A stretch of 64,000 bases of DNA from Azoarcus sp. L1K30 (lineage in GTDB: Bacteria > Pseudomonadota > Gammaproteobacteria > Burkholderiales > Rhodocyclaceae): the NCBI RefSeq assembly GCF_018122735.1, contig NZ_JAGRRD010000001.1, forward strand, positions 4,431,218 through 4,495,217, written 5' to 3'. A model generated the notes under the pieces. That model saw only the letters and a list, made by a program, of their open reading frames with translations, was not told the origin of the DNA and did not search any database. Each line of letters starts with the position of its first letter. Positions within the stretch are counted from its first letter, which is position 1. Positions 46,091-55,223 of this stretch are shown one piece after another. A program made the position numbers and the translations under genes.

Positions 46091-49000
46091 ATGCCGTCTG
46101 ACCTCAGGGGAGCTTCCGGACATCGTGCCGGTCTCATGCACATGAGTAACAAGCTGATTTCCGGCGATTTCGTCCCGGCCGCCGCGGTGCGGCCGGGCGT
46201 TCGCCTGTGGCGCGTGCTGGGGATGGTGCTGCTGCTCGGATGGTTCGTGGGCGGCACGGCGTTGCTTGCGGTGCGCTGGCTGGTTGTGCCCCAGATTGGC
46301 GCGTATCGCCAGGAGATTGCGGCCGAACTGTCGCGTGTCAGCGGCCTGCCGATAGGCATCGATGCGCTCGAGGCAGACTGGTCGGGTTTGCGCCCCCGGC
46401 TGCACATTGCGGGCTTGTCTGTCCGCGATGATGCCGGGCGCACTGCACTCCGGCTGGAACGAGTTGATGCGACGCTGGCCTGGACGTCACTGCTGCGGCT
46501 GCGTCCTTATTTTCACCGCTTGGAGATCACGGGACCTGCGATCGAGTTGAGGCGTGAGGCCGATGGGCGCCTGGTCGTCGGCGGCCTGCCGGTGTCCGGT
46601 GAAGGTGACGACGCCGGCTTCATTGACTGGCTGCTCGCCCAGCGCCGGGTGGTGATACGCGATGCGCGGCTGTCCTGGAACGATGTGTTGCGCAATGCGC
46701 CGACACTGGCGCTGACGCACGTGGAGTTCGTGCTCGAGCGCGGTTTCACCAAGCGGCGCTTTGCCCTTCGAGCCCAGCCGCCGTCCGAGTTGGCGTCGAT
46801 GCTGGATGTGCGCGGTGAGATTTCGCAGTTTTCGGCATCCGATCCGGCGCAGACCGTCGGGCGTCTCTATGTGGCGCTTGGGCGTGCCGATCTTGGCGCG
46901 TGGAAGGCCTGGGTGGATGATCCCATCGCGCTCTCGGGGCAGGGCAGCGTGCGCGCATGGATCGACAGCGGTGGGCGAGATGCGGCGTCGGTGAGCGCGG
47001 ATGTGGCGCTCGACGGGGCGACGATGCGCCTCGGTGAAGACTTGCCGGTGTTGCATCTGGCGAGGCTGCAGGGGCAGGTATCGGCGCGCCGTTCGGCGCG
47101 CGGCTTCGAGCTGGAGACACGCCAGCTCGAATTTGCCACCGACGATGACATGGTGATGGCGCCGACCGACTTTCGCCTCCGGGTCGATCAGGGCGATGCC
47201 AGGAAGGAAGGCGGGGCAGTCACTGCCAATATGCTCGATTTTGCCGTGCTGGCGAGAGTGGCCGCCCATTTGCCCCTGGCCGGCGGCGCGCGGGAACGCT
47301 TGGCCGGCTTCGCGCCACGTGGGCAGGTGCGTGACCTGAAGCTGGAATGGAAGGGGCCTGCCGATCATCCCGGGGCGTGGACTCTGGGTGCCCGCTTCGA
47401 CGGCATTGGCTTGAACGCGCATGATTCGCTTCCTGGTGTGGGCGGCCTGTCCGGGGAGATCGAGGGGAATGACAAGGAGGGGCGTTTCCGGCTGGACGGA
47501 CGTGACACACAGATCGACCTGCCCGAGATCTTTGTCAATTCGCGCCTGCTGTTCTCCACATTCAAGGCCGACGGTGGCTGGAGCCGACGTGACGGTCGCC
47601 TGGAGCTCGCACTCGACTCGGCCAGTTTCGATAACCAGGATGCCGCGGGGACCGCGGCCGGGCGCTATTGGGTGGAGCCCGGCAGTGCCGGCGAGATCGA
47701 CCTTTCCGCGCGACTGACCCGAGCCGACGGCACCTCGGTGTGGCGCTACCTGCCGCGCGTCATCAATCACGAAACGCATGACTGGGTGCGCAATGCGATT
47801 CGCCGCGCCACCGTGCCCGATGCCCGATTGCGCCTCAAGGGGCGCCTCGACGCGTTTCCGTTTCGGGAGGGGCAGGGGCAGTTTCTGGTCGCGATCAAGG
47901 TGGCCAATGCGCGCCTGGAGTACGCGGCAGACTGGCCGCCGATGGAGGCCATCGATGGCGAGGTGCGCTTCGAGGGGCCGGGGCTGACCATCGAGGCGGC
48001 GCGGGGGAAGATCCTCGGTGCCACTCTGAGCAAGGTCGTGGCCCGGGTGCCCGACCTCGACGTGATGCCGAGCGAGACCATGACCCTGACCGGGCAGGCA
48101 AGTGGACCTACGGAAGAATTTCTGCGCTTCGTGAGCGCGAGTCCGGTACGCGACCGGATCAACGGCTTTACCGACAACATGCGCGCAGAAGGTAACGGTA
48201 CGCTCGATCTGAAGCTGGTCATGCCGCTGCGCCACGTCAGGGACACCGTGGTCAGCGGAGAGTACCGTTTCGCGGCGAACCGCTTATGGGTGGTGACGGG
48301 GTTGCCGCCATTGGAGGAAGCCGCCGGCAGCCTGCGCTTCACGGCCGATCAGTTGAGCATTCCGGCTGCGCGAGCGCGCCTGTTCGGTGAGCCGTTGCAG
48401 TTGAGCGCAGCCACGAGCGGGGACGACCGGGTCGTGTTCAAGGTGCGGGGCGCGGCGAGCGTGTCGGCCGCGCAGGCGTCGATGGGATGGCCGGCTTTGG
48501 ATCATGTGTCGGGCACGACGGCGTGGTCGACCAATATCGAGATCGGACGCGATGTCACCCGCGTCGCGGTACGTACCGAACTCGACGGGGTGGGCTCGAG
48601 CCTGCCCTATCCCTTCAACAAGAGCGCGACTGAACGCATGCCGACGGCGGTGGATCTCACGTTTGCCCCGGACGGAGCGACGACGCTGCGCGCCAGCGTG
48701 GGCGACCGACTCAACGCGGAGATCGAGCGTGGCGCCGACGGCATCGTCAGGCGTGGAGGAGTCGGCCTGTTCCAGCCGCTGCAGATGGCCGACAAGGGCC
48801 TTCTGGTGAATGCCAGGCTGACGCAGCTCGATGTCGATGCCTGGCGAAGCGCACTGGGGCTGCACGACGAGACCGAAGGTGATGGTGTTGAGCAGGCTTC
48901 ACATGCGGTGCCGGCTGTTGTGCCGGGGATGGCTGTACTCAATCTCGAGGCCGGCAGTGCGCTCGCATTCGGGCAGCAGTGGCATGACTTGAAGCTCAAG

Positions 49001-50059
49001 GCGGTGACCGACGGCGGCGGCTGGAAGGCGAGCGTACACAGTGCCGAGGCGCAAGGGGACCTGGATTGGCGCAAGGAGGGCGACGGTGCGCTCGCCGCGC
49101 GCTTCAAGCACCTCCGGATCAGCAACAGTGAGGGGCAACAGGGCGGTACCAAGGGCGCAGAAGCCGAGTCTGGGGCACGGGATACGCTGCCGCGCAGCCT
49201 TCCGGGGCTGGACCTCAAGGTCGACCGGTTTTCGATTGGCAGCGTGGAACTGGGGCGGCTGGAGATGCTTGCGCGCAATCGTCGCGCGCAGTGGTGGCTC
49301 GAGCGCTTCCTGCTGATTCATCCGGATGGCCGCCTGAGCGGAAACGGGCTGTGGCAACCGGGACGCAACCCCAATACGCAGCTGGACTTCGTGCTGGAAA
49401 CGGCGGATATCGGCAACTTTACCCGTGCGCTCGGGTATCCCGACGTGGTGCGGGGTGGGCGCGCGACGCTAGGTGGGCAGCTGTCCTGGCGCGGCGCGCC
49501 GACCCGTATCGACTATCCGAGCCTGAACGGCAAGCTTGATCTCGATGCGGAGAAGGGACAGTTCAACAAACTCGAACCCGGCGTCGGGCGGTTGCTGGGC
49601 ATTCTCAGTCTGCAGGCGCTGCCGCGACGCATCTCACTCGACTTCCGCGACGTCTTCTCCCAAGGATTCGCCTTTGACCGCATTTCCGGTAGCATCGATG
49701 TTGCTGCCGGCGTCATGCACTCGGACAATCTTGAAATTCGCGGTCCAGCGGCGCAGGTCCTGATGCGCGGCACGGCCGACATTGACAAGGAAACCCAGGA
49801 TCTGCGAGTGACGGTGCAGCCGACCCTGTCTGAATCGATTGCCGTGGGCGCGGCTGCGAGCCTGATCAACCCGGTCGCCGGGGTCGTGACCTATCTTGCG
49901 CAGAAGGTGCTCAGCGACCCGGTGGAAAAGCTGTTTGCGTTTGATTACTCGATCACCGGTAACTGGAGCGATCCCGTCGTCAAAAAGCTGGAGTCGCCGG
50001 TCAGTGGCGCGGTGCGGGGGTTGCAGAAACTCTCTCCGTCCTTGCCGGGAAAACCATGA
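46091..50059 (+). CDS. yhdP: YhdP family AsmA-like protein
   Basis: A roughly 1320-residue protein of the YhdP (TIGR02099) family, one of the AsmA-like proteins that form a bridge for phospholipid transport between inner and outer membranes. It has one N-terminal TM helix (LGMVLLLGWFVGGTALLAV), a DUF3971-type N-terminal region starting ISRVSGLPIGIDALEADWSG-like, a long repetitive beta-rich body and an AsmA C-terminal domain (RISGSIDVAAGVMHSDNLEI). The start is uncertain: ATGs at 46091, 46136 and 46142 all precede the TM helix. A TAGAAT box at 46013-46018 may be its promoter. It is followed by nit and tldD, as in many Proteobacteria. Confidence 0.9.
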   Translation: MPSDLRGASGHRAGLMHMSNKLISGDFVPAAAVRPGVRLWRVLGMVLLLGWFVGGTALLAVRWLVVPQIGAYRQEIAAELSRVSGLPIGIDALEADWSGLRPRLHIAGLSVRDDAGRTALRLERVDATLAWTSLLRLRPYFHRLEITGPAIELRREADGRLVVGGLPVSGEGDDAGFIDWLLAQRRVVIRDARLSWNDVLRNAPTLALTHVEFVLERGFTKRRFALRAQPPSELASMLDVRGEISQFSASDPAQTVGRLYVALGRADLGAWKAWVDDPIALSGQGSVRAWIDSGGRDAASVSADVALDGATMRLGEDLPVLHLARLQGQVSARRSARGFELETRQLEFATDDDMVMAPTDFRLRVDQGDARKEGGAVTANMLDFAVLARVAAHLPLAGGARERLAGFAPRGQVRDLKLEWKGPADHPGAWTLGARFDGIGLNAHDSLPGVGGLSGEIEGNDKEGRFRLDGRDTQIDLPEIFVNSRLLFSTFKADGGWSRRDGRLELALDSASFDNQDAAGTAAGRYWVEPGSAGEIDLSARLTRADGTSVWRYLPRVINHETHDWVRNAIRRATVPDARLRLKGRLDAFPFREGQGQFLVAIKVANARLEYAADWPPMEAIDGEVRFEGPGLTIEAARGKILGATLSKVVARVPDLDVMPSETMTLTGQASGPTEEFLRFVSASPVRDRINGFTDNMRAEGNGTLDLKLVMPLRHVRDTVVSGEYRFAANRLWVVTGLPPLEEAAGSLRFTADQLSIPAARARLFGEPLQLSAATSGDDRVVFKVRGAASVSAAQASMGWPALDHVSGTTAWSTNIEIGRDVTRVAVRTELDGVGSSLPYPFNKSATERMPTAVDLTFAPDGATTLRASVGDRLNAEIERGADGIVRRGGVGLFQPLQMADKGLLVNARLTQLDVDAWRSALGLHDETEGDGVEQASHAVPAVVPGMAVLNLEAGSALAFGQQWHDLKLKAVTDGGGWKASVHSAEAQGDLDWRKEGDGALAARFKHLRISNSEGQQGGTKGAEAESGARDTLPRSLPGLDLKVDRFSIGSVELGRLEMLARNRRAQWWLERFLLIHPDGRLSGNGLWQPGRNPNTQLDFVLETADIGNFTRALGYPDVVRGGRATLGGQLSWRGAPTRIDYPSLNGKLDLDAEKGQFNKLEPGVGRLLGILSLQALPRRISLDFRDVFSQGFAFDRISGSIDVAAGVMHSDNLEIRGPAAQVLMRGTADIDKETQDLRVTVQPTLSESIAVGAAASLINPVAGVVTYLAQKVLSDPVEKLFAFDYSITGNWSDPVVKKLESPVSGAVRGLQKLSPSLPGKP

Positions 50060-50069
50060 GGAAGAAGCA

Positions 50070-50921
50070 TTGAATTCCGTTGCTGAAGCGAAGTCCGCGG
50101 ACAGCGTGAAAATCGCTGCCATTCAGACGGTGTCGGGTCCCGATGTCGCCGTGAATCTGTCCGCTGCAGATGCGCTGATCGCGGAGGCCGCTGCCGGTGG
50201 GGCCAAGCTTGTCGCTCTCCCCGAGTATTTTCCGCTCATGTCACACGATGAAATGGCCAAGGTCAGGGCTCGCGAAAGCGAAGGCGCGGGACCGATTCAG
50301 GACTTTCTGAGTACGGCGGCAAAACGGCATGGCGTGTGGCTGGTCGGCGGCACTTTGCCGCTGGTGGCGCATGCCGGCGACAAGGTGCGCAACAGCACGC
50401 TGGTATTCGATGATCGCGGCGAACAGCGCGCGCGCTACGACAAGATTCACCTGTTCGGATTTCAGCGCGGTGCCGAGCGCTACGATGAATCGGTTACCAT
50501 CGAAGCGGGAGACGAGGTCACTACCTTCGAGTCCCCGGTGGGCATGACCGGGCTGTCGGTATGCTATGACTTGCGCTTTCCGGAACTGTTTCGGGCAATG
50601 GGGGCGGTCAACCTCATCATCCTGCCGGCAGCCTTCACCTTCACGACCGGGCGAGCGCATTGGGAAGTACTGCTGCGTGCCCGCGCCATCGAGAACCAGT
50701 GTTATGTGATGGCGCCCGCGCAGGGGGGAGAACATCCCGGTGGGCGGGTGACCTGGGGGCATACGATGATCATCGATCCCTGGGGCGACGTGCTGGCGAT
50801 GCGTGAAACCGGGCCGGGCGTCGTAGCCGCCGAAGTCGAACCGGCCCGTATCGCGGCGGTGCGTGAGAGCCTGCCCGCGCTGCGTCATCGTTGCCTCGGG
50901 ATGCCCGGCAGCGTCGCGTGA
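50070..50921 (+). CDS. Nit family carbon-nitrogen hydrolase (deaminated glutathione amidase-like)
   Basis: A 283-residue amidase of the nitrilase superfamily. The Glu-Lys-Cys triad lies in LVALPEYFPLM, YDKIHLFGFQ and LSVCYDLRFPE. The last matches the Nit1/YbeM group, whose known activity is repair of deaminated glutathione. The frame is open further upstream into yhdP, but the TTG at 50070 is preceded by GAGGAAG and homology begins right after it (SVKIAAIQTVS). It lies 10 bases after yhdP and before tldD. The order yhdP-nit-tldD is widespread, although no functional link is established. Confidence 0.9.
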   Translation: MNSVAEAKSADSVKIAAIQTVSGPDVAVNLSAADALIAEAAAGGAKLVALPEYFPLMSHDEMAKVRARESEGAGPIQDFLSTAAKRHGVWLVGGTLPLVAHAGDKVRNSTLVFDDRGEQRARYDKIHLFGFQRGAERYDESVTIEAGDEVTTFESPVGMTGLSVCYDLRFPELFRAMGAVNLIILPAAFTFTTGRAHWEVLLRARAIENQCYVMAPAQGGEHPGGRVTWGHTMIIDPWGDVLAMRETGPGVVAAEVEPARIAAVRESLPALRHRCLGMPGSVA

Positions 50922-50986
50922 TCCGACTGGATTGATCGAATTCGCGCTGTCCGGGTCATACCGGTAGCGCACATACTGGATACATC

Positions 50987-52426
50987 ATGAGCAAGAATCC
51001 CCTCAAGGTTGCCGACAAGTACCTGCTCTCGCCCTACGGACTGGGCGAGGCCGAACTGGAGAAGGTTTTCCGCAAGCTGATGCGGCACCAGATCGATTTT
51101 GCCGATCTCTATTTCCAGTATCAGCGTTCGGAGGCGTGGAGCCTGGAAGAAGGTATCGTCAAGTCGGGCAGTTTCGATATCGAACAGGGCGTTGGCGTGC
51201 GTGCCATCAGCGGCGAGAAGACCGCCTTTGCCTATTCCGACGATATCTCGCTCGACGCCCTCGTCGATGCGGCGACCGCGACGCGGGCGATCGCCGCGGC
51301 CGGAGAGCGGCGCAAGGCGTTGATTACGCCGAGCAAGATGCGCAATCGCCTCTATCGCGCGGACGATCCGCTCGCATCGCTCGACGATACGGCCAAGGTC
51401 CGGCTGCTTGAGCGACTCGAAGGGTTTGCACGTGCCGAGGATCCGCGGGTGACCCAGGTTATGGCACACGTGGCGGGGTCGTGGGAGGTGGTGCTGGTGG
51501 CGCGCAACGATGGCCACATGGCGGCTGACGTCCGTCCGCTGGTACGGGTGTCGATCAGCGTGATCATGGAGTCCAACGGTCGCCGCGAGCAGGGCAGTGC
51601 CGGCGGTGGTGGCCGCTACGACTACGGCTACTTCTGCGATGATCGTCTGCGTGACTATGCGCGTGCCGCCGTGCATCAGGCGAGCGTGAACATCGATGCT
51701 GACCCGGCGCCTGCAGGGACGATGCCGGTGGTGCTGGGGCCGGGCTGGCCGGGCATTCTGTTGCATGAGGCCATTGGTCACGGGTTGGAGGGTGACTTCA
51801 ACCGCAAGGGCAGTTCGGCTTTTTCCGGACGCATCGGACAGCAGGTCGCCGCGCGCGGCGTGACCGTGGTGGACGACGGCACCATCCCGGATCGTCGCGG
51901 TTCCCTGAGCATCGACGATGAGGGTAATCCGACCGAGAGTACTGTACTGATCGAGGATGGCATCCTCACCGGCTACATGCAGGACATTATGAATGCACGA
52001 CTGATGGGCATGGCGCCAACCGGCAATGGCCGGCGCGAGTCCTACGCCCACCTGCCTTTGCCGCGCATGACCAACACCTACATGCTCAATGGCGACAAGG
52101 ACCCTGCCGAGATCATCAAGTCGGTCAAGAAGGGCTTGTATGCGGTCAATTTCGGCGGTGGCCAGGTCGACATCACCTCCGGAAAGTTCGTGTTTTCGAC
52201 GGCCGAGGCATACCTGATCGAGAACGGCAAGGTCACCCGCCCGGTAAAGGGGGCCACGTTGATCGGCAACGGCCCGGACGTGCTGACGCGCGTGAGCATG
52301 ATCGGCAACGACATGGCGCTCGACCCCGGTGTGGGTACCTGTGGCAAGGATGGCCAGAGCGTGCCGGTCGGCGTTGGCCAGCCCACCCTGCGCATTGATG
52401 GTCTGACGGTCGGCGGGACTGCCTGA
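50987..52426 (+). CDS. tldD: Metalloprotease TldD
   Basis: A 479-residue catalytic subunit of the TldD-PmbA protease, with length like E. coli (481). The zinc motif [12 protein letters not shown] (HExxxH) is intact. The other family blocks are [33 protein letters not shown] and the C-terminal [16 protein letters not shown]. The partner PmbA is encoded in the window at 17383-18723. The start is the ATG 65 bases after the nit stop; the gene is convergent with the sigma-54 activator. Confidence 0.95.
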   Translation: MSKNPLKVADKYLLSPYGLGEAELEKVFRKLMRHQIDFADLYFQYQRSEAWSLEEGIVKSGSFDIEQGVGVRAISGEKTAFAYSDDISLDALVDAATATRAIAAAGERRKALITPSKMRNRLYRADDPLASLDDTAKVRLLERLEGFARAEDPRVTQVMAHVAGSWEVVLVARNDGHMAADVRPLVRVSISVIMESNGRREQGSAGGGGRYDYGYFCDDRLRDYARAAVHQASVNIDADPAPAGTMPVVLGPGWPGILLHEAIGHGLEGDFNRKGSSAFSGRIGQQVAARGVTVVDDGTIPDRRGSLSIDDEGNPTESTVLIEDGILTGYMQDIMNARLMGMAPTGNGRRESYAHLPLPRMTNTYMLNGDKDPAEIIKSVKKGLYAVNFGGGQVDITSGKFVFSTAEAYLIENGKVTRPVKGATLIGNGPDVLTRVSMIGNDMALDPGVGTCGKDGQSVPVGVGQPTLRIDGLTVGGTA

Positions 52427-52449
52427 GCACTGCCGCTACGGCCGACCCT

Positions 52450-53481
52450 TCACTCGCTCCGGGTGCGAAACCCCTCGGGATCGAGCTGGTGACGCTGCAG
52501 AAGGCGATAGAACTCCGTGCGATTGCGTTGCGCCAGGCGGGCCGCATCGGCGACGTTGCCGGCGGTCAGGTGCAGCAAGCGGGTAAGGTAGTCGTGTTCG
52601 AAGCGGGCCTTGGCTTCGGCGTAGCTCAGTGGCGCGCTTGACGGTCCTTGCAGCGCACGTTCAACGTGGGCCAGGGTGATGCGGGGGGTGGTGCTCAGGG
52701 CGCACAACTGTTCGATCACGTTCTGCAGTTCGCGTACGTTGCCAGGCCAGTCGGCCATGCAAAGTGCGCGCAAGGCCCTGGGCGACAGGCTTCGTGGACG
52801 CCTGTTGTCACGACGGGCGATCAGTTGCAGGAAGTGTTCCGCAAGCAGCGGGATATCCTCGCGCCTTTCATCCAGCGACGGCAGGCGCAGGCCGACGACC
52901 TTGATGCGATAGTACAGGTCTTCGCGGAAACGTCCTTCCGCACGCGCGGAGGCGAGGTCGCAATGGGTGGCGGACAGGATGCGCACATCGACCGGGCGAC
53001 TACGGGTGGCACCCACCGCGCGTACCGAGCGCTCCTGGAGAACCCTCAGCAGCTTGGCCTGCAGGGGCAATGGCATGTCGCCGATCTCGTCCAGCAACAG
53101 TGTGCCGCCGTTGGCTGCTTCGAACAGGCCAGGATGGGTATGCGTCGCACCACTGAAGGCGCCGCGCACATGACCGAACAGTTCGGACTCCAGCAGATTC
53201 TCCGGGATGGCGCTGCAGTTTATGGCGATGAAAGGCGCATGAGCTCGTGGGCTGCTGTGATGGATGAGGCGGGCCAGCAGTTCCTTTCCGCTGCCACTCT
53301 CGCCCTGGATCAGTACGCTTGCATCGCTGCCCGCCACCAATCGTGCCTCTGCCAGCAGGCTCTGCATGCATTCACTGCGGCTGATGATGCTCTGCCCCTC
53401 GGGCGCCCGGGGAGGGAGGGGTCTATGGTGCGGCATGCGCACTCTCGGGCTGATGCGGTCCGTGAATTGCTGGGTGTGCAT
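52450..53481 (-). CDS. Receiver-less sigma-54-dependent activator, GlrR-like
   Basis: A 343-residue enhancer-binding protein with an AAA+ domain (about residues 45-270) and a Fis-type helix-turn-helix (GNVADAARLAQRNRTEFYRLLQRHQLD, about 300-335). Walker A is GESGSGKE, Walker B GGTLLLDEIGDM. The sigma-54 contact loop reads GAFSGA instead of the usual GAFTGA. The C-terminal half resembles E. coli GlrR (QseF) very closely, including the helix-turn-helix. However, GlrR has an N-terminal receiver domain, and none is present here: only about 40 residues precede the AAA+ domain, and no receiver is encoded in any frame up to the divergent bactofilin. An ATG at 53436 is an alternative start. No histidine kinase gene is near. 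Confidence 0.88.
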   Translation of the reverse strand: MHTQQFTDRISPRVRMPHHRPLPPRAPEGQSIISRSECMQSLLAEARLVAGSDASVLIQGESGSGKELLARLIHHSSPRAHAPFIAINCSAIPENLLESELFGHVRGAFSGATHTHPGLFEAANGGTLLLDEIGDMPLPLQAKLLRVLQERSVRAVGATRSRPVDVRILSATHCDLASARAEGRFREDLYYRIKVVGLRLPSLDERREDIPLLAEHFLQLIARRDNRRPRSLSPRALRALCMADWPGNVRELQNVIEQLCALSTTPRITLAHVERALQGPSSAPLSYAEAKARFEHDYLTRLLHLTAGNVADAARLAQRNRTEFYRLLQRHQLDPEGFRTRSE

Positions 53482-53597
53482 GAGCAATAGTTGCCTGGAT
53501 GGCCTGTGCAAGGAATAAATACACGACGCAATGAGTTTAGGCGGATGCCTTCGGCCTGCCCGGTAAGCAAGTGCAAGATGATGTTTCAATGACGGCC

Positions 53598-53615
53598 TGT
53601 CGTCCCATGACGACA
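53598..53615. promoter_or_regulatory. TGTC-N10-GACA dyad (upstream activating site 1)
   Basis: TGTCGTCCCATGACGACA has six-base perfect arms (TGTCGT/ACGACA). It is an exact match to the TGTC-N10-GACA pattern bound by E. coli GlrR. It lies about 185 bases upstream of the predicted bactofilin transcript start. Confidence 0.7.
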
Positions 53616-53664
53616 AGTGGAAATGTATTTGTACCAAGCATTTCCGCGGTGCATGCGCGGTGAC

Positions 53665-53682
53665 TGTCGCTTGTAGGCGACG
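53665..53682. promoter_or_regulatory. TGTC-N10-GACG dyad (upstream activating site 2)
   Basis: TGTCGCTTGTAGGCGACG differs from the GlrR pattern by one base (GACG). Arms GTCGC/GCGAC are perfect. It is 67 bases from site 1, and its centre is about 120 bases upstream of the predicted transcript start, a typical enhancer distance. Confidence 0.65.
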
Positions 53683-53766
53683 TTTGCCAGCGCGCAGGTG
53701 CTGTGCAGACTGCATTGCGGCCGGTCATGGAACGCAGGTCATTGACCGGAAAGACGGTTTCTACGT

Positions 53767-53782
53767 TGGTACGACACTTGCG
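53767..53782 (+). promoter_or_regulatory. Sigma-54 promoter of the bactofilin gene
   Basis: TTGGTACGACACTTGCG (53766-53782) matches the TGGCACG-N4-TTGCW consensus: GG at 53768-53769, GC at 53780-53781, with the required 12-base distance. The only deviations are T for C and the last base. The start of transcription would be near 53793, 42 bases before the ATG. Confidence 0.85.
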
Positions 53783-53834
53783 ACGGGCTCCGCTGACGCC
53801 TCATGTCGGGGTGTCATGAAACTTCGGAGATGCC

Positions 53835-54467
53835 ATGTTCAACAAGCCCAATCTGTTCCCAAAGACCGCCGAACCTGTTGCCGGGCGGAGTTCGCGTCCG
53901 GTTGGCGCGACGTCGACTTCCGCAGCCGGTGCGCCTTCCGTCACAGGTGGTTCCGCTTCCGCACTACCATCGTCGCCACAGCCCGACACAACGGTTTCAA
54001 CGCCTCGACAGGCGGTGGCGTCCGATCTCAAGGGGGCCGACGGGGCGGCAGAGGCTACGGAAACGGCTGCGGGCGGCAGTCGTCTGATTGTCGGTCCCGA
54101 TGTAAAGCTCAAGGGCGCCGAGATCCTCGATTGCGACACGCTTGTCGTCGAGGGGCGTGTCGAGGCAACCATGGACAGTCGCGTGATCCGCATCGCCGAA
54201 GCGGGCGCATTCAGCGGCAAGGTCGGTATCGACATTGCGGAGATTCACGGTGTGTTTGAGGGCGAGCTGACTGCACGCCAGCAACTGCGCATTCATTCCA
54301 CCGGACGGGTGAGCGGAAAGATCCGCTATGGGCGCATTTTGATTGAAGAGGGGGGTGAGGTATCCGGGGATGTGCAACCGCTCGCGACCGCGACCAAGGA
54401 GGGCTACAAGCCGCAGGAGCGGGTTTCTGCGCTGGATGTGAAACCCCTGAGCGCAGTCAACGCCTGA
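53835..54467 (+). CDS. Bactofilin family cytoskeletal protein
   Basis: A 210-residue polymer-forming protein. Residues about 80-190 form the bactofilin beta-helix core, seen as regular Gly/Val repeats: SRLIVGPDVKLKGAEI, VEGRVEATMDSRVIRI, GAFSGKVGIDIAEIHGVFEG and RISGKIRYGRILIEEG-type turns. The N-terminal 80 residues are low complexity (Ser, Ala, Thr, Pro) and probably a flexible tail. The first residues MFNKPNL resemble the N-terminal membrane-targeting MFxK motif known from Caulobacter bactofilins. The start has GGAGA seven bases upstream. It stands alone behind a sigma-54 promoter and is divergent from the activator gene. A hairpin follows the stop. Confidence 0.88.
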   Translation: MFNKPNLFPKTAEPVAGRSSRPVGATSTSAAGAPSVTGGSASALPSSPQPDTTVSTPRQAVASDLKGADGAAEATETAAGGSRLIVGPDVKLKGAEILDCDTLVVEGRVEATMDSRVIRIAEAGAFSGKVGIDIAEIHGVFEGELTARQQLRIHSTGRVSGKIRYGRILIEEGGEVSGDVQPLATATKEGYKPQERVSALDVKPLSAVNA

Positions 54468-54498
54468 TCATTCCACCGGTACCTTCCTGACAGCGGGT

Positions 54499-54522
54499 GC
54501 CGGCCACGTATCTCTGGCCGGC
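54499..54522. terminator. Hairpin between bactofilin and transglycosylase genes
   Basis: GCCGGCCA and TGGCCGGC form an 8-bp stem around eight bases between two convergent genes. No T-run follows on either strand. Confidence 0.45.
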
Positions 54523-54539
54523 GCGCGTCTGCACGCGCA

Positions 54540-55223
54540 TTAGTTGGATTTCAGCGGCCCTTCACCGGCAGCAAGTCGCGTCGGCGTCCATGCCCAGTTG
54601 CGCTCCCACGCAGTCCTGACCAGATTGGGATATTCAGGTTTGCCCAGGCTTCCGTTGTACCGACCCAGGGCGCGGTAGAGGTCACCCTTCTCAATGTCCA
54701 GGTAGTGGCGCAGGATCGTGCAGCCGTAGCGCAGATTGGTACGCAGATGGAACAGGTTGTCATCTTCGCGCCCGAGCACCTTCAGCCAGAAGGGCATGAC
54801 CTGCATGAATCCGCGCGCTCCTGAAGAAGAAATAGCGTACTTGCGGAAGTTGCTCTCGACCTGGATCAGCCCAAGTACGAGCTGCGGATCCAGGCCGGCT
54901 CGCGTTGCTTCGTAATGGATGGAGGTGAGCAGTTCGGTCCGGTAGGCGGCGTCCGGAATGCGCCCCTTCAGGCGGGCGGACATCTCATCGAGCCAGCGCG
55001 TGCGGTCGGATACATCCGAAATCGGCAGCGTTGGTGCAGCGGCATCGCTGACGGCCTCGTGGAGGGCAGCACGTACGCTCGCTGCCAGAGGTTCATACTG
55101 CTGCGCACCAGCCAGGGCTGGCGCCGACGGCAGCGCCAGCAGCATGACGGCGAGCAGGCCGGCCGCGAGCCGGGCCGGCCACTGCCCTGACCTCATCCGG
55201 GGTGTCGCAAGGGGCGCAATCAT
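54540..55223 (-). CDS. Lytic transglycosylase, SLT domain, exported
   Basis: A 227-residue protein with a signal peptide ([22 protein letters not shown]) and an SLT (Slt70/MltE-like) domain from about residue 105. The catalytic Glu lies in [13 protein letters not shown], followed by [14 protein letters not shown] and [10 protein letters not shown], all standard for family 1 lytic transglycosylases. The 80 residues before the domain are helical and not recognised. The start overlaps the proS stop (ATGA); an ATG at 55196 is a better candidate for the signal peptide start. It lies next to the bactofilin gene, a protein type often linked to murein hydrolases elsewhere. Confidence 0.88.
   Translation of the reverse strand: MIAPLATPRMRSGQWPARLAAGLLAVMLLALPSAPALAGAQQYEPLAASVRAALHEAVSDAAAPTLPISDVSDRTRWLDEMSARLKGRIPDAAYRTELLTSIHYEATRAGLDPQLVLGLIQVESNFRKYAISSSGARGFMQVMPFWLKVLGREDDNLFHLRTNLRYGCTILRHYLDIEKGDLYRALGRYNGSLGKPEYPNLVRTAWERNWAWTPTRLAAGEGPLKSN

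Noticed and set aside
46487..48235. A 582-codon open frame antisense to yhdP
   Set aside because: No motif, no ribosome site, and it lies wholly within yhdP.
53482..53834. A displaced receiver domain upstream of the GlrR-like gene
   Set aside because: No frame in this interval shows the acidic pocket, phospho-Asp and Lys pattern of a receiver; the interval is better explained by promoter elements.
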